Source: CAZAQS01 sp964486825 (GTDB taxonomy: Bacteria > Chloroflexota > Anaerolineae > Anaerolineales > UBA4823). From it: a DNA stretch of 44,622 nt. Of the stretch, positions 40,636-44,622 are shown piece after piece (position 1 is the first letter of the stretch; each line of letters starts with the position of its first letter). The translations under genes and the position numbers were made by a program. Where the stretch lies: contig CAZAQS010000008.1 in the NCBI GenBank assembly GCA_964486825.1, positions 1-44,622 of the forward strand, read 5' to 3'. The notes beneath the pieces are model-generated. The model saw only the letters and a program-made list of their open reading frames with translations. It ran no database searches and was not told where the DNA came from.

Positions 40636-42693
40636 TCACTCGATCTGGATAGTCGGGGCATAGCGCCAGAACGCCCTCAATACATCGAAGGGGCTTTTCG
40701 AGCTCCGCAATTCTTGGAGAAAGGCAGGTGTCTGTAAGAGATCGCTTAACTGGAACAAGGCTTTAAGATGAGCATGGCTATCTACTGCGCCCAGGACGAA
40801 AACGATGTCAATGGGATTGGTAGCTGAGTCGCCAAAGGATATTCCATGCTCCAGCATGAGCAGGCTCAAGCATAACGCGTTGACACCGTCAGTTGGTTTG
40901 GCGTGTAGTAAAAGCACACCTGGCGCGAGCGCCATATAAGGTCCGTGCTCATTGATTACATCAACCATGGCAGTAATATAGCGCTCTTCGATTTTTCTGT
41001 CCCACAGCAGCGGCCTGCTCGCCAGCAAGACGACTTCCTGCCAATTTGAGGACCGGTTATAGAACAAGATATTGTTAAGTTCCAAGAGATCAACGAGCGA
41101 GTGCTTTTCACCAACTGCTAGACTCGCCCGGCGCTCCTGGCTTTCTATCTCTGCTAAGCAACTTTGGATATTATCTATATCGTTTTTTCCCAGGAAAGGA
41201 CTTACCTGGATCACGGGAAGCGTTGGGTGTTCAAGGTGAATGGTACTTATGGCCAGGTCAAGCCTGCCATCCAACGATCCCTGCCAATCGAGGTTGTTAT
41301 AAACCTGAACGATATCGAGATTTGGGAATTCGTATTCCAGGCGAGATTTAAGCAAAGCTGGTGTTGCTCGAACACCTTCTGTCACAAGAGCTACTGGTCT
41401 TCGCAAGCTCCTTATTGTGCGTAACCTTTCCAACGCGGCAGCCAGGTACATGGTCAGGAAGCCTACCTCTTCTAGCGGTAGGGTAACCTTCAATTCGCTC
41501 TCGATCACACGCTTACCACGTTCTGCACTCCGGAAGATTTCAGGGTAAAGCTCACGAACACTGCTAAGGTATGGATTCCGAATGGGCAAGCCATATAGTA
41601 AGCGGTAAATACCACTATCCAGGTGTTGGGCCAATCCACTAATAAGCTCCTGATCATGCTGCAGCAATGGATGCAGATTCACAGAACATGCCGAAGCCAT
41701 TTGTTCAGCCAATTGCATGCTTATTGAACTCGATTTCCTCTCAAGAGAGTTATTCCCTTGTTGCTCACTCTCGTTCATGGACCATTTCGAGCTCAACAGG
41801 TAGGCAGCCACCAGCTCTACTTCTTCTGGAGGGAACTCCAGCTGGAACTTATTCTGGATATCTACCCCTATCACTTTGGCGACGTCGTATTCGATGGATT
41901 GAAGCACATCCTGGTTATAGACTCCCTGGAGCTTTCGTCCCCTAAGGAGAGCATCTATAGACAGCGCTAAATAGACTTGCAGCTCAACCCGTGATTTGAT
42001 CGACAAATCCCTTCCCAGGCTATGCTCGATCTTTTGAACCATCTTGTGACTAAAGTCTAACTCTAAAGACCTGATAAAGGTTTCCAGTCCGACAGGAATG
42101 GATTTATCCAGAACGTTGGCTGGATCCTTGGCATACCATAGCTGATACCATTTATTTTCCCCCAGCTCTTCCCGAATAATATAGCCCAGTGCAAATCGGC
42201 GAGATGCTTCTGTGCCTGCGATCCAACAGCCTTTGTTTGTTTGACGCTCCAGGCTTAGGTTAAACTGGCTCAACCAATCCACAATGCTGCGGATGTCTTT
42301 AAAAAGCGTGGATCTCGAAATGTTTTCAGTGTTCGCCAGATCTTGAGTAGCAATCGGACCGGCAGTGCAAAGCAGGTGGGTCAAAATCACCCGCATCCTC
42401 TGCTCCCGAGTCAGGATCAGGTCATAATCATCCAGGTCCAAAATACGAGACAGGAGCTGCTTCCGGAGTGGTTTAGGCGCATCAATCTCAATACCGTAAC
42501 CAGGTCGAGCTATCATCTGAACTCCAGCCCTGCGGAACCAGTGCTTTACAGCACTCAGGTTATAACGAACCACACGCGGGCTTAAGTGAGTCTGCCTGGC
42601 AAGCTCAGCGTAAGTCAAATGTCCGTCCCCTTCCAACAATGAATAGATGATATTACGTTGCCGGGCATTTAAGGTTATTGGCAGGGTGGGCAT
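40636..42693 (-). CDS. PRD-containing transcriptional regulator with EIIB- and EIIA-like domains (MtlR/ManR/LicR type)
   Basis: A 685-residue activator. Two helix-turn-helix domains occupy about 1-60 (LTYAELARQTHLSPRVVRYNL) and 90-130 (TQDLANTENISRSTLFKDI). Two PTS regulatory domains follow (about 190-290 and 320-420, the second with GLAQHLDSGIYRL and NPYLSSVRELYPEIF). Then an EIIB-like domain (about 430-500) in which the usual Cys of the phosphate loop is Thr (VTEGVRATPALL), and a C-terminal EIIA-like domain with a candidate phosphorylated His, H597 (PGVLLLHAKPTDG), of the ascorbate/mannitol type. The second His usual in PRD2 appears as Tyr (FLTMYLAAAL). It should respond to PTS phosphorylation by the HPr and enzyme I encoded just downstream. 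AAAGGTGAT is the ribosome site. Confidence 0.9.
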   Translation of the reverse strand: MPTLPITLNARQRNIIYSLLEGDGHLTYAELARQTHLSPRVVRYNLSAVKHWFRRAGVQMIARPGYGIEIDAPKPLRKQLLSRILDLDDYDLILTREQRMRVILTHLLCTAGPIATQDLANTENISRSTLFKDIRSIVDWLSQFNLSLERQTNKGCWIAGTEASRRFALGYIIREELGENKWYQLWYAKDPANVLDKSIPVGLETFIRSLELDFSHKMVQKIEHSLGRDLSIKSRVELQVYLALSIDALLRGRKLQGVYNQDVLQSIEYDVAKVIGVDIQNKFQLEFPPEEVELVAAYLLSSKWSMNESEQQGNNSLERKSSSISMQLAEQMASACSVNLHPLLQHDQELISGLAQHLDSGIYRLLYGLPIRNPYLSSVRELYPEIFRSAERGKRVIESELKVTLPLEEVGFLTMYLAAALERLRTIRSLRRPVALVTEGVRATPALLKSRLEYEFPNLDIVQVYNNLDWQGSLDGRLDLAISTIHLEHPTLPVIQVSPFLGKNDIDNIQSCLAEIESQERRASLAVGEKHSLVDLLELNNILFYNRSSNWQEVVLLASRPLLWDRKIEERYITAMVDVINEHGPYMALAPGVLLLHAKPTDGVNALCLSLLMLEHGISFGDSATNPIDIVFVLGAVDSHAHLKALFQLSDLLQTPAFLQELRSSKSPFDVLRAFWRYAPTIQIE

Positions 42694-43001
42694 TCCGATC
42701 GATCACCTTTCTTATTAAAAGCCAGTCACAAGGGGGACTATTAGTTTATATTGGTCACAACTATGAAGATCATTTCCGATACGCAAATCTCGTGCACTAT
42801 ACCTGTATAATTTCATAAGCATTACCAGGGATAATTGGAAGAATGGTTGATAACGCCTTCCAGATTCTTTTTTCCAAAATTCCATAGCAGCGTTCGTAAT
42901 TTTACCAAAGTCTTTATCGAATTGAAAAAAATTGAGTGGTGTAATTCCTCCGCAGGAAACAGCATCCCAGGTTCTCATATCTTAATATTTACGGAAGTGG
43001 A
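42694..43001. promoter_or_regulatory. Divergent regulatory region between PRD regulator and EIIA genes
   Basis: This 308-bp AT-rich gap holds the direct repeat GTCACAA (42725-42731 and 42754-42760, 29 bp apart) near the regulator start, and a TATAAT at 42806-42811 directed toward the EIIA gene, which would give a leader of nearly 190 nt. Short open frames on both strands in the gap show no protein-like features. The repeats are candidates for binding by the adjacent regulator. Confidence 0.45.
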
Positions 43002-43490
43002 ATGGGACAAGACATATTCTCCAATATTGCAATCCTAAAAATATCTGAAAGCAATCGTGACGGCGCATTGAAAAAATTGGCCGAGCATATGATTGCTAAA
43101 GGATACGCAAAGCCCGGGTATTGCGAGGCCCTAATCGAACGGGAGAATGCTTATCCAACTGGCCTGCATACGCATGGGATCAAGATTGCCATCCCACATG
43201 CCGATGCAGAGTGGACATTGCTACCTGCCCTGGCTATCGGTCTCCTCGACCAACCAGTGATCTTCAAACCCATGGGAGGCCAGGGTTCGGATGTACAGGT
43301 GGGCCTTATCTTCATGCTCACCCTATCCGATCCCTCCGCTCATATCGATTTCTTGCGAGCATTTTCCCACATCATCGAAGATGAAGAAGTGATGAAACAG
43401 TACGAAGAGAACCAGGATATCCAATTTTTGGTCAACCAGCTGCGCCTGGAATTTAGCAGTGAAAGCAATCCGATACGCCCTTCTGCCTAG
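43002..43490 (+). CDS. PTS EIIA component (galactitol/fructose-type)
   Basis: A 162-residue EIIA protein that accepts phosphate from HPr and hands it to an EIIB. The phosphorylated His is H66 in AIPHAD, and the preceding ENAYPTGL (about 48-55) is the usual mannitol-fructose family lead-in. Length and features such as LIFMLTLSDPSAHIDFLRAFSHII fit the GatA-like branch. No EIIB or EIIC lies in the window; the gene after it encodes an aminotransferase, 20 bp downstream, so the transporter may lie beyond the window or the EIIA may have a regulatory role. The start ATG 43002 has GGAAG 5 nt upstream. Confidence 0.9.
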   Translation: MGQDIFSNIAILKISESNRDGALKKLAEHMIAKGYAKPGYCEALIERENAYPTGLHTHGIKIAIPHADAEWTLLPALAIGLLDQPVIFKPMGGQGSDVQVGLIFMLTLSDPSAHIDFLRAFSHIIEDEEVMKQYEENQDIQFLVNQLRLEFSSESNPIRPSA

Positions 43491-43510
43491 AGAAAGGATT
43501 TATTCGCCTC

Positions 43511-44622
43511 ATGGACCTGTACAATAAAACCAGCAAAGCCGCCAGGGTCGGCGAGATCTACAACCTGGACCATTTCCGCCTGGCCTGGAAAAACCCCGGT
43601 CACAGCCGGTTAATGGGAAACGAATCCGTTTACCCACCCTCCCCTAAGGTCATCCATGCAGTTATAAATGTACTGACCAGCGCCAATTACTACGCAGAAG
43701 ATTCGCTGACCAATCAGGAACTGCGTGAAAAACTGGCCGGTTATGTTGGGCTGCCCGGGTACGCTGATTGGGTGACTCTAGGGAACGGCTCCATGGAAAT
43801 TATCGACATGGTTTATCGTGCCTTCATCGAAGAAGGGGATGAGGTCCTGCTCCCTACACCCGATTATTCTCCTTATGCTCGGCGTACTGCGATCTACGGC
43901 GGCAAGGTTATCGACGTGCTTCCGGGAGAAGATGTTTCGGACACCACCGAGAGCTTTACTAAACTCATCACCCCGCGCACGAAAGTGATCCTCGCTTCAA
44001 GCCCTAATAATCCCACCGGTTTTATGCTCAGCAAAAAGACAGTCGAGGAGCTTTGCTCCACAGGCTTGGTCATCGTAATCGACGAAGCATACGTTGAATT
44101 TGGGGATTACACTTTCGATGAACTTGTGGTCGCCCACCCCAACCTGATCATCAGCCACACCTTTTCCAAGGCCATGGGACTGGCTGGAATACGCCTGGGC
44201 TTTACGATCACAGGACCAGAGTTGACCTGTTACCTTAACCGAGTGCGTACACCCCTCAATACCAGTCTGGTAGCCTATGCAGCCGCCATGGCTGCCATCG
44301 ATGATATCGGTTACATTCATGATAACGTCTGGAAGGTGGTACGGGATCGCCAATATTTCGCAGAAGAAGTAGCTAAGTTACCCGGCCTTGTACCCATCCC
44401 GTCCCAGGGAAACTTCGTTTTGATTAACTGCGCCGAGACCGGTATCCCCGCCTCTGAATTTGCTAAGCAGCTCTTCAATGCAGGCTATATCGTCAGAGAT
44501 TTTGTAAATGGCAGAGGGTTACCCGGAAACCAGTATTTCAGGGTGACAATTGGGACTCATAAGGATGTGGAGGGCGTTCTTAGCACAATCCGTAACCTCA
44601 TACAAGATCGGAACGCCCTTCA
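43511..44622 (+). CDS. HisC-like class I/II aminotransferase (partial at window end)
   Basis: At least 370 residues of a PLP-dependent fold type I aminotransferase; no stop before the window edge. Seen: GNGSMEIIDMVYRAF (cofactor phosphate region), SSPNNPTG (about 157-164), VIDEAYVEFG with the PLP-ring Asp, SHTFSKAMGLAGIRLG with the Schiff-base Lys, and near the end YFRVTIGTHKD, where family members place the carboxylate-binding Arg. The overall pattern is that of histidinol-phosphate/threonine-phosphate-type enzymes, but it starts only 20 bp after a PTS EIIA gene, which is not a histidine-pathway context. Substrate undecided; an amino-sugar or phosphorylated amine pathway is possible. Confidence 0.9.
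   Translation, partial: MDLYNKTSKAARVGEIYNLDHFRLAWKNPGHSRLMGNESVYPPSPKVIHAVINVLTSANYYAEDSLTNQELREKLAGYVGLPGYADWVTLGNGSMEIIDMVYRAFIEEGDEVLLPTPDYSPYARRTAIYGGKVIDVLPGEDVSDTTESFTKLITPRTKVILASSPNNPTGFMLSKKTVEELCSTGLVIVIDEAYVEFGDYTFDELVVAHPNLIISHTFSKAMGLAGIRLGFTITGPELTCYLNRVRTPLNTSLVAYAAAMAAIDDIGYIHDNVWKVVRDRQYFAEEVAKLPGLVPIPSQGNFVLINCAETGIPASEFAKQLFNAGYIVRDFVNGRGLPGNQYFRVTIGTHKDVEGVLSTIRNLIQDRNAL

Noticed and set aside
42715..43038. Short open frames on both strands in the regulator-EIIA gap
   Set aside because: They overlap promoter-like signals, have no ribosome sites and read as low-complexity, Phe/Lys-rich peptides.

Overview
The window reads as a chromosomal stretch of an uncultured or little-studied Chloroflexota bacterium, most likely class Anaerolineae. 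This is inferred from gene content, not from a marker gene: an FHA protein beside an FtsW-PBP fusion, a toast-rack lipoprotein, a SARP/BTAD-AAA-TPR regulator, an ARMT1-type DUF89 protein, bacterial PolX, and a secreted protein ending in a YLPVVVR-like tail. The DNA is moderately GC-rich. Most starts have AGGAG-type ribosome sites, and several sigma-A-like promoters can be read directly. No rRNA, tRNA, IS element, prophage or CRISPR array was seen.

Layout. 1-6.7 kb: cell-envelope genes on the plus strand (FHA protein, MTA phosphorylase, FtsW-PBP fusion, a small membrane protein, a GT39-like membrane glycosyltransferase). 6.8-9.2 kb: a PLP decarboxylase and a toast-rack lipoprotein. 9.3-10.5 kb (minus): a 7Fe-type ferredoxin and Mn/Fe superoxide dismutase. 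10.6-16.9 kb (plus): an EamA transporter, FtsK, a collapsed GNAT acetyltransferase, a CDP-alcohol phosphatidyltransferase, Lgt and an MBL hydrolase. 17-20.2 kb: an HNH nuclease (minus), then TyrS and three small proteins, two of them GerW/YtfJ-like. 20.3-27.2 kb (minus): a GH13 amylase, an FG-GAP secreted protein, a GxxExxY protein, and a coupled pair made of a membrane protein and an NdpA/YejK-like protein. 27.4-29.1 kb: PolX, divergent from that pair. 29.2-32.1 kb (minus): an FmdB zinc ribbon, an SGNH hydrolase and an ARMT1-like protein. 32.2-37.5 kb (plus): a large SARP-type regulator, YceI, a methyltransferase and an alpha/beta hydrolase preceded by a VOC-dioxygenase scrap. 37.5-42.7 kb (minus): a HAD phosphatase, PTS enzyme I, HPr and a PRD regulator. 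43.0-44.6 kb (plus): a PTS EIIA and a HisC-like aminotransferase cut by the window end.

The points most worth a second look are: the FtsW fusion whose transpeptidase half has lost all three catalytic motifs; a PolX whose third polymerase aspartate is replaced while its PHP nuclease site looks intact; the coupled NdpA-like/membrane-protein operon with a strong promoter and no known function; 12-bp tandem repeats next to a SARP-type regulator gene; and a PTS phosphorelay with regulator and EIIA but no permease in view. All functional calls come from reading motifs in the translated sequence. No database search was run.
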